Position numbers and translations under genes: made by a program. The notes under the pieces are model-generated. The model saw nothing but the letters and a program-made list of their open reading frames with translations, did not search any database and was not told where the DNA came from. Below, in pieces: positions 1-7,712 of a stretch of DNA of 64,000 nucleotides. Source of the stretch: Candidatus Zixiibacteriota bacterium (lineage in GTDB: Bacteria > Zixibacteria > MSB-5A5 > GN15 > FEB-12); the NCBI GenBank assembly GCA_019038695.1, contig JAHOYZ010000010.1, forward strand, positions 1 to 64,000, read 5' to 3'. Each line of letters starts with the position of its first letter. Positions within the stretch are counted from its first letter, which is position 1.

Positions 1-64
1 CTGGTTTTCTGGTGGATACGAAGGCCTTTTGTCTCTCCTCCGCAGTGATCTGTCTTGTTCTCAT
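1..64 (-). CDS. Start of an unidentified protein, cut by the window edge
   Basis: An ATG at 64 opens a frame that stays open to the window edge (about 21 codons, beginning MRTRQITAEERQ). A GGAG motif lies five bases before the ATG. It follows the NifX-type gene on the same strand after about 50 bases, so it is probably the next gene of that operon. Too little is visible to name a family. Confidence 0.45.
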   Translation of the reverse strand, partial: MRTRQITAEERQKAFVSTRKP

Positions 65-116
65 CTAATCTCCAGTCCTAGCCGTTGTCGTTGCCACATC
101 ATAGGGCAAGTCGATT

Positions 117-899
117 CTATTCATCGTGATCATCTTTTTTTGGTAATACTCCGCAACATGCTCGCTCGTGGCCGATGACCAGTCCCTCCAGAAGAGGAAT
201 CTTGCTGTTTGTTTCATCAGAGATTTGTTTCGCTCCCGGGTCCGGATCGATCAGTTGTATTCCATATTCCCGACAGCAACTCAGAATGGCTGGCTGTGAG
301 GGACATACAAATACTCGAGCATTGCAACCAGAGGATGTTGCGCAGTGGAACTCAGCTATTTCCTGCTCCGGTCGATAGGTATGTGCACCACAGCAGATTG
401 CTACCCGCACAGGACGATTACACACTGGACAATCAATCATGGCCACCAGATCAATGAGGAAAGCATCCTGGCCGGGTCCTTCAGAAACCGTATAGCCATG
501 CTCTTCAAACAGTGTGCGAGCGTGATCAACCAATTCTTCGTGAGGCAGTGGACACAGTTCGGCCGGCTGGATATATTCTTCCGTCACTGAAGCCAGTTTG
601 CCTGCGATGAATTGCCGGAGAGCATCGTCGACGCTCATACTGACTTTAGGGAAAACTGTTACGCCCGAGGCGGTTAGCATGTCAAGGTAGGAAGCTTTGA
701 TACCGTTGCAAATCAAGACCTTGACGCGGTGAAGCTGGAGCATCCGCAGACACTGGTAGACATCGGGACCAGCACAGGGCATGGACACCGACGAAATCAC
801 ATCAGGCCCGTCAATCGTAGCAATTACAAGCATTTGGGCAGCCTCGAACCGGGGAGCCACCGCATCGCCAAACTGAGGTATTGCAACCCTTGTTGTCAT
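117..899 (-). CDS. NifX/NafY-type metal-cluster-binding protein with Cys-rich C-terminus
   Basis: The N-terminal ~110 residues match the dinitrogenase iron-molybdenum cofactor-binding fold (NifX/NifB C-terminal/NafY family): the opening VAIPQFGDAVAPRFEAA is the family signature. The C-terminal half is cysteine-rich (CPVC, CC, HC, CC), suggesting a second metal site. Such proteins hold Fe-S or Mo/Cu-S clusters; no nitrogenase gene is in view, so a role in a non-nitrogenase cluster, as for the orange protein of sulfate reducers, is more likely. I chose the ATG at 899 because VAIP normally starts within a few residues of the N-terminus and because the longer frame (to 929) would lie inside a sigma-54 promoter. 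The leader would then be only about three bases. The gene follows the sigma-54 activator on the same strand and is probably its target. Confidence 0.8.
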   Translation of the reverse strand: MTTRVAIPQFGDAVAPRFEAAQMLVIATIDGPDVISSVSMPCAGPDVYQCLRMLQLHRVKVLICNGIKASYLDMLTASGVTVFPKVSMSVDDALRQFIAGKLASVTEEYIQPAELCPLPHEELVDHARTLFEEHGYTVSEGPGQDAFLIDLVAMIDCPVCNRPVRVAICCGAHTYRPEQEIAEFHCATSSGCNARVFVCPSQPAILSCCREYGIQLIDPDPGAKQISDETNSKIPLLEGLVIGHERACCGVLPKKDDHDE

Positions 900-912
900 G
901 TACATGCAACAT

Positions 913-929
913 CGCATATACCATGCCAA
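913..929 (-). promoter_or_regulatory. Sigma-54 (-24/-12) promoter
   Basis: On the minus strand the site reads TTGGCATGGTATATGCG. It has GG and GC exactly ten bases apart and a complete TTGGCA -24 block. The predicted start of transcription is near 902, almost at the ATG at 899. A sigma-54 activator gene lies directly upstream, which supports the call. Confidence 0.75.
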
Positions 930-1003
930 TCGTCATGAATACGTGTAATACGCTATATTATAGTATGATACAATAATGACAATTGTAATAACGCTGCATT
1001 CGT

Positions 1004-1050
1004 TGCAACAAAATATGTTGCATGCTGCGGTAGAAAGTGTTGCATGCAAC
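1004..1050. promoter_or_regulatory. Palindromic upstream activator sites for the sigma-54 promoter
   Basis: There are two inverted repeats: TGCAACA-5-TGTTGCA (1004-1022) and the perfect 12-base palindrome GTTGCATGCAAC (1039-1050). The word TGTTGCATGC recurs at 1016 and 1038, 22 bases apart (two helical turns), and its 9-base form reappears inverted at 903-911. The sites lie about 75-125 bases upstream of the -24 element, a usual place for sigma-54 enhancers. Confidence 0.65.
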
Positions 1051-1074
1051 GGTCGAAAATAGAGTGTGGAACGA

Positions 1075-2430
1075 TCAGTCGGGTTGGTCAGAAGTGATCT
1101 GGTAGCGTTTTAGCTTGCGCCAAAGGGTAGTTCTGTGAATGCCAAGTGTAGCGGCGGCGGCTGTCATATTGCCGCCATGATGTCGCAGGGCGGAGATGAT
1201 ACGGTTCCGTTCGTCAATGGACTCAGCAATCGGATTACTGACTGATATCGATGGCTGGCTGGGTGATTCGGTACCGGTGAGTAGTTCTGTTGGCAGGTGC
1301 TCTTTCTGAATTATTGATCCGTGGCAGACTACGAAACCGTATTCGACTATGTTTTCGAGTTCCCTGATATTGCCGGCGTAGTCATGTTGCATCAAAACGC
1401 TCATCACCTCCGGATTGACACTCAAAATCCGCTTACCTTTGCGCGCATTGAATCTCTCGATAAAATAATCTACGAGGTAAGGGATATCCTCGCGTCGTTG
1501 GTTGAGTGATGGCAATCCGAACTTGACCACCGCCAGTCGAAAATACAGGTCATCCCGGAATTTTCCCTGAGCTGCCAGTCCCTTCAGGTCCCGGTTGGTG
1601 GCGGCGATAATCCTGATATCGGCTTTTATGGGTGTCGTTCCACCGATCGGTTCATATTCACGTTGCTGGAGCAGGCGTAGAAGTTTGACCTGGGTTGCAA
1701 ATGGAAGTTCGCCGATCTCGTCGAAAAACACGGTGCCACCATCACCACTGGCCAGTTTGCCCGGCTTATCTTCCCTGGCATCAGTGAAAGCACCCTTGAC
1801 GTAGCCAAACAGTTCCGATTCAAACAGCTGGTGCGGTAGAGTACCACAATTGATAATGACCAGCTTTTTGTCAGCGCGTGGGCTGAGATTATGGATAGCG
1901 TGTGCAAATAGCTCTTTGCCGGAACCGGATGGTCCCTGAATAAGAACCGTACTTTCGCTCTGAGCAATATCCGGCATGATGGCAAACAACTTGTGCATTT
2001 CAGGGCTCTTGGAGATGATGTCCTCAATCGAGTACGTCCGGCTGAGTTCTTTGCGCAGATGTTCGATGGCTGAGAGATCCCTGAAAGTCTCCACCGCACC
2101 TAAAACCTCGCCATCGTCATCCTTGAGCACAGCTGTTGATATACTGACCGGTATCTTCTCTCCGCGACTGTCGATAATGCTCACCGGGCGATCGATAGCC
2201 TCGACACCGGTTTTGAGCGTCTGTTCGAGCAGACAATTCTCACAGATGTCTGAGTGGAAAACATCCGAACAATGCCGTCCGATAGCTTTTGAGGCCGGTA
2301 TGCCGGTGATGCGCTCGGCGGCAGGATTGAAACTGGTGATCGTGCGGCTGCTATCAACCGTGAACACACCGTCCGCAATAGAACTAAGAATGACTTTGAA
2401 AAACCTGAGGTCTTGAGGTGTGTTTTTCAC
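1075..2430 (-). CDS. PAS-AAA+-Fis sigma-54-dependent transcription activator
   Basis: A 451-residue enhancer-binding protein that drives open-complex formation by sigma-54 RNA polymerase. Residues ~8-120 form a PAS sensor with a clustered H53, C54, H59, C63, C66 set that could hold a metal or Fe-S cluster. The AAA+ domain (~135-365) shows Walker A GPSGSGKE (166-173), the sigma-contact loop as GAFTDA (213-218) instead of the usual GAFTGA, and Walker B GGTVFFDE (231-238). A Fis-type helix-turn-helix ends the protein. Start is GTG with GGAG eight bases upstream. The order regulator then NifX-type gene resembles the orange-protein locus of Desulfovibrio, whose regulator is also sigma-54 dependent; the shared function is inferred. 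Confidence 0.92.
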   Translation of the reverse strand: MKNTPQDLRFFKVILSSIADGVFTVDSSRTITSFNPAAERITGIPASKAIGRHCSDVFHSDICENCLLEQTLKTGVEAIDRPVSIIDSRGEKIPVSISTAVLKDDDGEVLGAVETFRDLSAIEHLRKELSRTYSIEDIISKSPEMHKLFAIMPDIAQSESTVLIQGPSGSGKELFAHAIHNLSPRADKKLVIINCGTLPHQLFESELFGYVKGAFTDAREDKPGKLASGDGGTVFFDEIGELPFATQVKLLRLLQQREYEPIGGTTPIKADIRIIAATNRDLKGLAAQGKFRDDLYFRLAVVKFGLPSLNQRREDIPYLVDYFIERFNARKGKRILSVNPEVMSVLMQHDYAGNIRELENIVEYGFVVCHGSIIQKEHLPTELLTGTESPSQPSISVSNPIAESIDERNRIISALRHHGGNMTAAAATLGIHRTTLWRKLKRYQITSDQPD

Positions 2431-2604
2431 TTCCTATACTCCAAATGACGCATGCTCACCTTCACTCGTTTATGGTATTGAATAATTCGATACTCCACAA
2501 GAAGAACTACCCCCCCGAACGACGCGTTCCAATAGCGTGATGCCCGGACTCTCTAAGAAATTACCGACGAACAACAAGCACATTATTGGAGGCATGATTC
2601 TTGC

Positions 2605-2630
2605 GACCAGCGGCTTCCGTCCTGCTGGTC
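2605..2630. other. Hairpin in the 2431-2787 intergenic stretch
   Basis: GACCAGC and GCTGGTC pair around a 12-base loop. No U-run follows on either strand, so a terminator is doubtful. Apart from this hairpin, the 39-bp element and the promoter listed separately, I see nothing in 2431-2787. Confidence 0.35.
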
Positions 2631-2654
2631 TCTGACTCACGATTAGATGTGATC

Positions 2655-2693
2655 TCTATTTAGCGTGATAGCGCATTGGCGTTCTCGAGAACG
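2655..2693 (+). promoter_or_regulatory. 39-bp element, copy 1, upstream of the fibre-like gene
   Basis: Matches 4714-4752 at 36 of 39 positions. It ends in the perfect 14-base palindrome CGTTCTCGAGAACG (2680-2693). It finishes 19 bases before a -35 element, so the palindrome centre sits near -61 from the predicted start of transcription. This is a typical class I activator position. Confidence 0.65.
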
Positions 2694-2712
2694 GCTCTGG
2701 AGGTCTTAGTTA

Positions 2713-2741
2713 TTGCAATATCCAGCCCTTTCGACTATATT
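2713..2741 (+). promoter_or_regulatory. Sigma-70-type promoter of the fibre-like gene
   Basis: TTGCAA, a 17-base spacer, then TATATT at 2736-2741. Transcription would start near 2748, about 40 bases before the ATG at 2788. The weak -35 fits dependence on an activator. Confidence 0.55.
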
Positions 2742-2787
2742 AAATTGGATATTGATCAGTTTAATACTATCAATTGCGGAGGGAATC

Positions 2788-4275
2788 ATGGCTACGCATG
2801 CTGTCTTGCAAAAGGTACTCATCACTCTCTTGACTGTCCTTGTCGCGATACTTACGACACCGGTAGTCAATGCAGAGGTACCGAGGACCATCAATTATCA
2901 GGGTCTACTTACTGACCAGGACACTGGTGAACCGATTACCGGAACAGTCGGAATTATGTTTCGGTTCTACAGACTGGAAACCGATAATGTTGGCGACTCC
3001 CTGTGGGGTGAATTGCATTTAAATGTCAGTGTCACAGAAGGTTTATTCCATGTTATCTTGGGTTCGACGTATCAGATACCAAACTCTGTTTTCAGCGAAC
3101 CTGAATGTTTTTTGGGAATACAAGTTGGCTCTGATCCTGAAATTCTACCTCGAATCGAAATGACATCTGTAGTATACGCGTTTATGTCTACTCGTTCAGA
3201 TACTGCAACATATGCATTGGCAGCTCCCGCCACATCAGACGGTGACTGGACAGTATCTGGAGGAAATGTCTTTCGCGAGAGTGGGAATGTCGGCATAGGG
3301 ACATCAGATCCTTCAGATGATCTCCACATCGAAGGTGATCAGGTCAGAATCAGATTCAATGGAGATTCAGAGAACAATCTCTTGATAGTTGCCCCATACA
3401 GCCTTTCTCATGGTGGTCGCATCCAGTGCGCAAATGATGGTGGTGGGTCTCTTAAGGGATTGGAATTGCGCGCTGATCCAGTTGTGCTAATGGGCGGTCC
3501 AGTCGGCATCGGCACATCTGAGCCTGGCGGTTGGGCTAGACTACACGTTCAAGAGCTGTCATCGTCCAATTGTGCCTTCTTTGAGGGAGTGATGCGAGGA
3601 GTTATGGCGCGAGCCTACGGTCCGGCATCGGGTTCCTTTGGCGTTCAAGCAAGCTCCACTAATCCGGGCAACATAGATAATTATGGCGTTTCTGGAAGAG
3701 CTGATAGCTCGACCAACAATTATGGTGTCTATGGTAGTTGTAGCAACTCTTCAGCTGACTATGGAGTATATAGCTACGGGAATTTCCATGCAACTGGCTC
3801 GAGTACCAAGGGTGGCGGTGGATTTAAGATCGATCATCCGCAGAATCCTGAGAATAATTTCCTGAGTCACAGCGATGTCAGTTCGCCAGATATGAAAAAC
3901 GTGTACGATGGCATGGTGACGATTGACGACAACGGCGAAGCAGTTGTTGAACTGCCACCGTATTTTGAATCGCTGAATGAGAGTTTCCGCTACCAATTGA
4001 CCTGTATTGGTGACTATTCGCCGGTCTACATTGCAGAGAAGATCAGCGGCAACCGTTTCACGATAGCCGGTGGAAAACCATCCATGGAAGTTTCCTGGCA
4101 GGTGACCGGTATACGCAAGGACGCTTTTGCTAAGACCGTTTCAGTCGGAGTCGCTGAGATGAAAGAATCAGACAAGCAAGGATTGTACATGCATCCTGAG
4201 GCCTTCGGCTTCGGGATGGAGAAGTCACTGAATAAAAAGAATCATGAGCTGATGGAGGACTTCGAGAATCATTAA
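2788..4275 (+). CDS. Secreted fibre-like protein with GIGT repeats
   Basis: A 495-residue exported protein. The ATG at 2788 has GGAGGG five bases upstream; a signal peptide follows (hydrophobic core, likely cut after VVNA), then EVPRTINYQGLLTD, a common opening of large secreted proteins in FCB-group bacteria. Two GIGT-x2-P segments (NVGIGTSDP and PVGIGTSEP), each followed by LHI or LHV, resemble the head-of-repeat motif of tail-fibre-like and adhesin-like surface proteins. The NYGVxG and DYGVYS repeats follow. The last ~130 residues, from GGGGFKIDHP, look like a conserved C-terminal domain including ISGNRFTIAGG and EVSWQVTGIR. No catalytic motif is visible. Likely a surface or extracellular structural protein; function unknown. 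It stands alone behind an activator-type promoter. Confidence 0.75.
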   Translation: MATHAVLQKVLITLLTVLVAILTTPVVNAEVPRTINYQGLLTDQDTGEPITGTVGIMFRFYRLETDNVGDSLWGELHLNVSVTEGLFHVILGSTYQIPNSVFSEPECFLGIQVGSDPEILPRIEMTSVVYAFMSTRSDTATYALAAPATSDGDWTVSGGNVFRESGNVGIGTSDPSDDLHIEGDQVRIRFNGDSENNLLIVAPYSLSHGGRIQCANDGGGSLKGLELRADPVVLMGGPVGIGTSEPGGWARLHVQELSSSNCAFFEGVMRGVMARAYGPASGSFGVQASSTNPGNIDNYGVSGRADSSTNNYGVYGSCSNSSADYGVYSYGNFHATGSSTKGGGGFKIDHPQNPENNFLSHSDVSSPDMKNVYDGMVTIDDNGEAVVELPPYFESLNESFRYQLTCIGDYSPVYIAEKISGNRFTIAGGKPSMEVSWQVTGIRKDAFAKTVSVGVAEMKESDKQGLYMHPEAFGFGMEKSLNKKNHELMEDFENH

Positions 4276-4395
4276 GATCGAGATTGAGTCGTTCATTCGG
4301 ATTAGCTAATACAGGTGGGCAGGAGCAACAAGTTCCTGATCCTTGTGCCGTAAATACAGATCACATCCACGATATGTGGGTTGAACGATGGGTAG

Positions 4396-4518
4396 TTATG
4401 AGCCGCCTTCTTTCTTGTCTTTCTTCAGCAGTTCTTGGAAGCTCGGATCGTCGTGGAGCTGATCCCAATCTGGGCTATGTCTAATAGCGGTAGCTGAAAC
4501 ATTACCTCTAATACAATT
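4396..4518 (-). pseudogene. Remnant of the C-terminus of a TPR-type protein
   Basis: Forty codons after an in-frame stop read ...RHSPDWDQLHDDPSFQELL-KK and end at TAA. The pattern DPxWDxLxxDPxFQxLL is the usual end of TPR-containing kinases, cyclases and regulators. No start codon, ribosome site or upstream TPRs are present, so it appears to be a decayed fragment. The rest of 4276-4713 shows nothing I can support. Confidence 0.5.
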
Positions 4519-4713
4519 CTATAAAAAAATCAGTTGTTACAATAATATCGCTGACAATTATGATATTTGTCGGTTGCTTCTCTCACGGAACCGGTGAAGA
4601 GCAAGTGTTCCACGTCAGCCTAATCAGAACAAGTTGGACTTGAAGTTTAGCCGTGATTTTGTAGATTTGGCATGTCATGATGGAGTTTGCATGAATCGCT
4701 AAAAAACGTAACT

Positions 4714-4752
4714 TCTATTTGGCGTGATACCACATTGGCGTTCTCGAGAACG
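4714..4752 (+). promoter_or_regulatory. 39-bp element, copy 2, upstream of the DUF3592-like gene
   Basis: Second copy of the element at 2655-2693 with three differences; the 14-base palindrome at 4739-4752 is unchanged. It ends 18 bases before the -35 hexamer at 4771, matching the spacing of copy 1 within one base. Confidence 0.65.
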
Positions 4753-4770
4753 TTCAGTTACGCCACCACG

Positions 4771-4799
4771 TTGACTCTTGCACTATCTCAATGTATACT
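4771..4799 (+). promoter_or_regulatory. Sigma-70-type promoter upstream of the DUF3592-like gene
   Basis: TTGACT, a 17-base spacer, then TATACT at 4794-4799. Predicted start near 4806, leaving a leader of about 165 bases before the gene at 4972. Spacer length and distance to the 39-bp element match the promoter at 2713. Confidence 0.6.
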
Positions 4800-4971
4800 T
4801 CACCAGAGCAGATGACAGGTCTTTCGTATCACCAACGGAGAGCTGGTACGTGGGAGCGAAAGAAGAGATACTGATCCAACGTCTGGAGATACCTGAAAGC
4901 AGTGGTAAACGCATAGAAATGATGTTTAGGTCATCCGGTATGCAGTAGATAATGAGGAAGGTATAGCTCGA

Positions 4972-5682
4972 ATGTTTGCGATGTTACTCAAAGGAATGCT
5001 GATTATTTTCATGTTGGCCGGAGTAGTCGGTATACTCTATGGGGCTTGGGAAATCTGGCGCACGGTGAGTTTTGTGTCAAATTCGACAGACAAGGTCGAG
5101 GGAACCTTTGTAGGGTATCATCGGGAAATTCACAGAACCACTTCAATCAGGTCATATTCGCCCTCCAACCCAAATATGCCAAGTACCGTTGTATCAAATA
5201 CAGTGGCAACCTATCCGGAGTTTGCCTACCGTACCGATCATGGTGATGAGCAGGTTATACGCGAATCCAAGGTGCATGTGTTTTCGGTCTACGAACCCGG
5301 TGAAGAAGTGGAGGTTCTCCTTTCATCTTCGGATCCACCGCGCATGGCTAGCTTCTACTCGCTCTATTTTCGAGACCTGGTGATTCTTGGGCTTGGTCTT
5401 ATCGCTTTGTTATTGGCTCTCGTATTCTGGAATTTCGCTCTCCCGCTTTTCACAACGCCGCATCCGGTGGAGGTATACTCGGAAGGAACATCGCCCGGCA
5501 CCGACACCCTCCAATCCCAGGATACAACATCAAGTGCAGAAGATGTCTTCAACGGGATCATGAATGAAGCGCTGGATTTCAAAGTTGGACCCATTACTAT
5601 GCGCCAAATTCTTTATGGATTTCTTGCGTTGATGATATTAGTGATCATCCTGTCGATTTGTTTCGGCTCCAGCCGGACGTAG
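4972..5682 (+). CDS. DUF3592-like membrane protein
   Basis: A 236-residue protein with a hydrophobic helix at the N-terminus (~5-28), a soluble ~100-residue beta-rich domain, a second membrane helix (~130-152), an acidic/serine-rich linker, and a third helix at the C-terminus (~208-230). The soluble part (VEGTFVGYHRE ... YPEFAYRTDHGDEQV ... YEPGEEVEVLLSSSDPPRM) follows the DUF3592 pattern, in which a loop between two helices carries the conserved ypvv.f..dG and Y.pG..v.V.y.p.dP segments. Function of the family is unknown. GAGGAAG lies about 11 bases before the ATG. The gene stands alone and shares an activator element with the fibre-like gene. Confidence 0.65.
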   Translation: MFAMLLKGMLIIFMLAGVVGILYGAWEIWRTVSFVSNSTDKVEGTFVGYHREIHRTTSIRSYSPSNPNMPSTVVSNTVATYPEFAYRTDHGDEQVIRESKVHVFSVYEPGEEVEVLLSSSDPPRMASFYSLYFRDLVILGLGLIALLLALVFWNFALPLFTTPHPVEVYSEGTSPGTDTLQSQDTTSSAEDVFNGIMNEALDFKVGPITMRQILYGFLALMILVIILSICFGSSRT

Positions 5683-5780
5683 GAGATAGGTGGGCAAGTC
5701 TATGTCTGAGATGAAAATACGAGATTATTTTCTTAGTGAAACCAACAGTTCTCTGAGCAATTTGCCGATTCCCAAGGTAT

Positions 5781-5819
5781 ACAATCAGTTGATTGTAAAA
5801 TTTGAACAGATTTAGTTCA
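5781..5819. promoter_or_regulatory. Two inverted repeats upstream of the metal-efflux promoter
   Basis: ACAATCA-GT-TGATTGT (5781-5796) and TGAAC-7-GTTCA (5803-5819) lie just upstream of the -35 element, centred near -80 and -58. They are good candidates for binding sites of the metal-responsive regulator, which is not encoded nearby. Confidence 0.5.
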
Positions 5820-5834
5820 TTTAAATTCTGGTCA

Positions 5835-5862
5835 TTGACAAAATACAATAGTTCATTATATT
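5835..5862 (+). promoter_or_regulatory. Strong promoter of the metal-efflux operon
   Basis: Perfect TTGACA, 16-base spacer, TATATT. The expected start of transcription (about 5868-5870) lies right before the ATG at 5871, so the first gene may be leaderless. Confidence 0.7.
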
Positions 5863-5870
5863 GCTACACT

Positions 5871-6296
5871 ATGGGATTACTTCGAAAATCAATTACCTGG
5901 CCACTCTGCCTTCTGCTGGGTCTTAGCCTCTATTTGAGCAGTTTCTCACAGGTGCTGTGTATCGGCGATCAGGGCAATATCAAGATAGAATCAGCCCTTG
6001 CTCAGTCCTGTTGTGAGACCGAGTGTCCATCAACTGTTGTTGCTATCAAGACCGAGAGCAATCACCACCACGATTGTGCTGGTTGTTCGGACATTCCTCT
6101 CGACGGTTCTCAGTGGTGGCAACGTTCTAAAATTACTGACAGACCGGTTACAAGATCCTTTTCCCCGCCCCAAGCCAGTTTCCTTAGTGAATGGGCGGTT
6201 ATTACCAACGGTTGCTCTGGTCGTGCCTGGGCACCAGTTGCCAAAGAGAGACGAACTGTTCCGATTGAGATGATTCCAACAGTTCTTCTCTCTTGA
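5871..6296 (+). CDS. Exported Cys/His-rich protein heading the metal-efflux operon
   Basis: A 141-residue protein with a signal peptide (RKSITWPLCLLLGLSLYLSS) and a short Cys/His patch: SCCETEC, then NHHHDCAGC. These look like metal-binding groups. The rest has no family I recognise. First genes of this kind, short exported proteins of low conservation, often head CusCBA-like operons and may act as periplasmic metal-binding proteins; this is inferred from position. No ribosome site precedes the ATG, in line with a leaderless message. Longer in-frame starts (to 5802) overlap the promoter and were rejected. Confidence 0.6.
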   Translation: MGLLRKSITWPLCLLLGLSLYLSSFSQVLCIGDQGNIKIESALAQSCCETECPSTVVAIKTESNHHHDCAGCSDIPLDGSQWWQRSKITDRPVTRSFSPPQASFLSEWAVITNGCSGRAWAPVAKERRTVPIEMIPTVLLS

Positions 6297-6398
6297 TCTT
6301 CTTTTTTTAACACTACGCCAATTCTAACATGTCTGATTGGGAGACCCCTCCTGTGGGTTTGCCCTATCTGGAACGATGAATTTTATGGAGAAAAATGC

Positions 6399-7712
6399 AT
6401 GAAAGGACGATTGTATACACTGGTGTTATTGACGCTACTATTATTATCTGCGCTGACAGCACCCGCAAGTGGATCTGACCGTTGGGAAGCCCCGTTTGCT
6501 ATCATCGAGGCAACGGTCGGAGTCGATGATTCGGTTTTGACCCTTCCAGAATTGTTGCATCTGGTTGCTACGCGAAATCCGTTGTTGCCATCTCTTGACC
6601 TGAGACGAGAGGCGGCGCAGGGCGAGATTACCCAGGCCGGAGTCCGACCCAATCCGGAGCTTGAGGCTGAGCTTGGCGGAGTGACCTGGGATACTCCCGG
6701 TTTCGACGAATCTGAAATCGGAGTTTCCTTGTCTCAGGAGTTTGAGCTTTTCGGACAACGAGGAGCCCGAAGGAAAGTAGCTGAAGCTGAATGGCAAACA
6801 TCTGAATTCGATGCCAGGGTGGCCGCGTTTGATCTCTATCTGGAGACGCGAGTTCGCTATTTCGCGCTGGCTCATGCCCAGGTACAGTATGATCTCTCGG
6901 ACATTTCGATTGGGTTAGCTGAAGACATTGTAGCCACAATCCAGCAGCGAATTGAGCAAGGGGCAGCACTTCAGTCGGAATTGCTACTGGCCCAACTGGA
7001 ACTTCAGCGTGCCAGACTGGCCAGCGGGGAGGTGGAACTGGACTTTGAGACCGCCCAAATTTCACTCGCGTCATTGTGGGCAGGAGATCCCGGAATCAGA
7101 GTGGTCGTGCCTGCCGAGCCGGATTTCAAATCTGTTTTGGACCGAATCACTGAATCTATAGCTGACTCGACCCGAGAGTTAATAACTTTGGACCGTCACC
7201 GGGAAGAATTGAAAGCCCAGCGATACCTGGCAGATGCCGAGGCAAAACCCAATCTCACTTTGAGCAGCGGTTACACACGGCTGGTCGCTGACAAGTCCAA
7301 CTCTCTGATGTTTGGTATCTCCCTGCCGTTACCGTTTAGGGATCAGAATCATGGCGTTCTGCAGAGCCTGGATGCCGAAATCCAACGGATCGATTTTGAA
7401 CGTCGGCAGGCACAGATAGAGAGTATGGCGGCGGTTGCATCCGGACTGGCACGTTTGAGACAGCTGAATAACCGCCATACCGCCCTTAACGCCGAGTTAC
7501 TTCCGACTGCGGAGGAAACGTATCAGACGATGCAGGTTCTGTATCAGTCGGGCCGACTGCCATACACCAATCTATTGGAGGCAAATCGGGCACTGGTGGA
7601 GCTAAGATTCGAACGTAATGACATAGTGCTCGCTTTTCGCGAGCAGATAATAGCAATGGAACGGCTTGGAGGAAAAATCCTTCAGGCTCACGAGGAAACA
7701 AACAATGACTAA
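6399..7712 (+). CDS. Outer-membrane efflux protein (CzcC/CusC type)
   Basis: A 437-residue TolC-family channel for the tripartite metal pump. Signal peptide (~1-25), then the two OEP repeats of long amphipathic helices: LTLPELLHLVATRNPLLPSL begins the first, and the second covers ~240-430 with the usual PNLTLSSGY strand and the ...YQSGRLPYTNLLEANRALVELR segment, a CzcC/CusC hallmark. GGAG lies about nine bases before the ATG. Its stop overlaps the start of the adaptor gene by eight bases, indicating translational coupling. Confidence 0.9.
   Translation: MKGRLYTLVLLTLLLLSALTAPASGSDRWEAPFAIIEATVGVDDSVLTLPELLHLVATRNPLLPSLDLRREAAQGEITQAGVRPNPELEAELGGVTWDTPGFDESEIGVSLSQEFELFGQRGARRKVAEAEWQTSEFDARVAAFDLYLETRVRYFALAHAQVQYDLSDISIGLAEDIVATIQQRIEQGAALQSELLLAQLELQRARLASGEVELDFETAQISLASLWAGDPGIRVVVPAEPDFKSVLDRITESIADSTRELITLDRHREELKAQRYLADAEAKPNLTLSSGYTRLVADKSNSLMFGISLPLPFRDQNHGVLQSLDAEIQRIDFERRQAQIESMAAVASGLARLRQLNNRHTALNAELLPTAEETYQTMQVLYQSGRLPYTNLLEANRALVELRFERNDIVLAFREQIIAMERLGGKILQAHEETNND

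Noticed and set aside
117-929. Longer NifX-type frame starting at 929
   Set aside because: The first ten codons overlap a near-consensus sigma-54 promoter and precede the conserved VAIP start.
4284-4484. Plus-strand frame downstream of the fibre-like gene
   Set aside because: It is antisense to the TPR remnant, which has family-like sequence; the plus-strand product has none.
2655-4752. 39-bp direct repeats as ends of a mobile element or att sites
   Set aside because: No integrase, transposase or target duplication is seen, and both copies keep the same distance to a promoter, which fits a regulatory element better.
4778-4948. Open frame of 57 codons before the DUF3592-like gene
   Set aside because: Its start overlaps the -10 region of the promoter at 4771-4799, it has no ribosome site and no recognised family. 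It most likely lies in the transcript leader.
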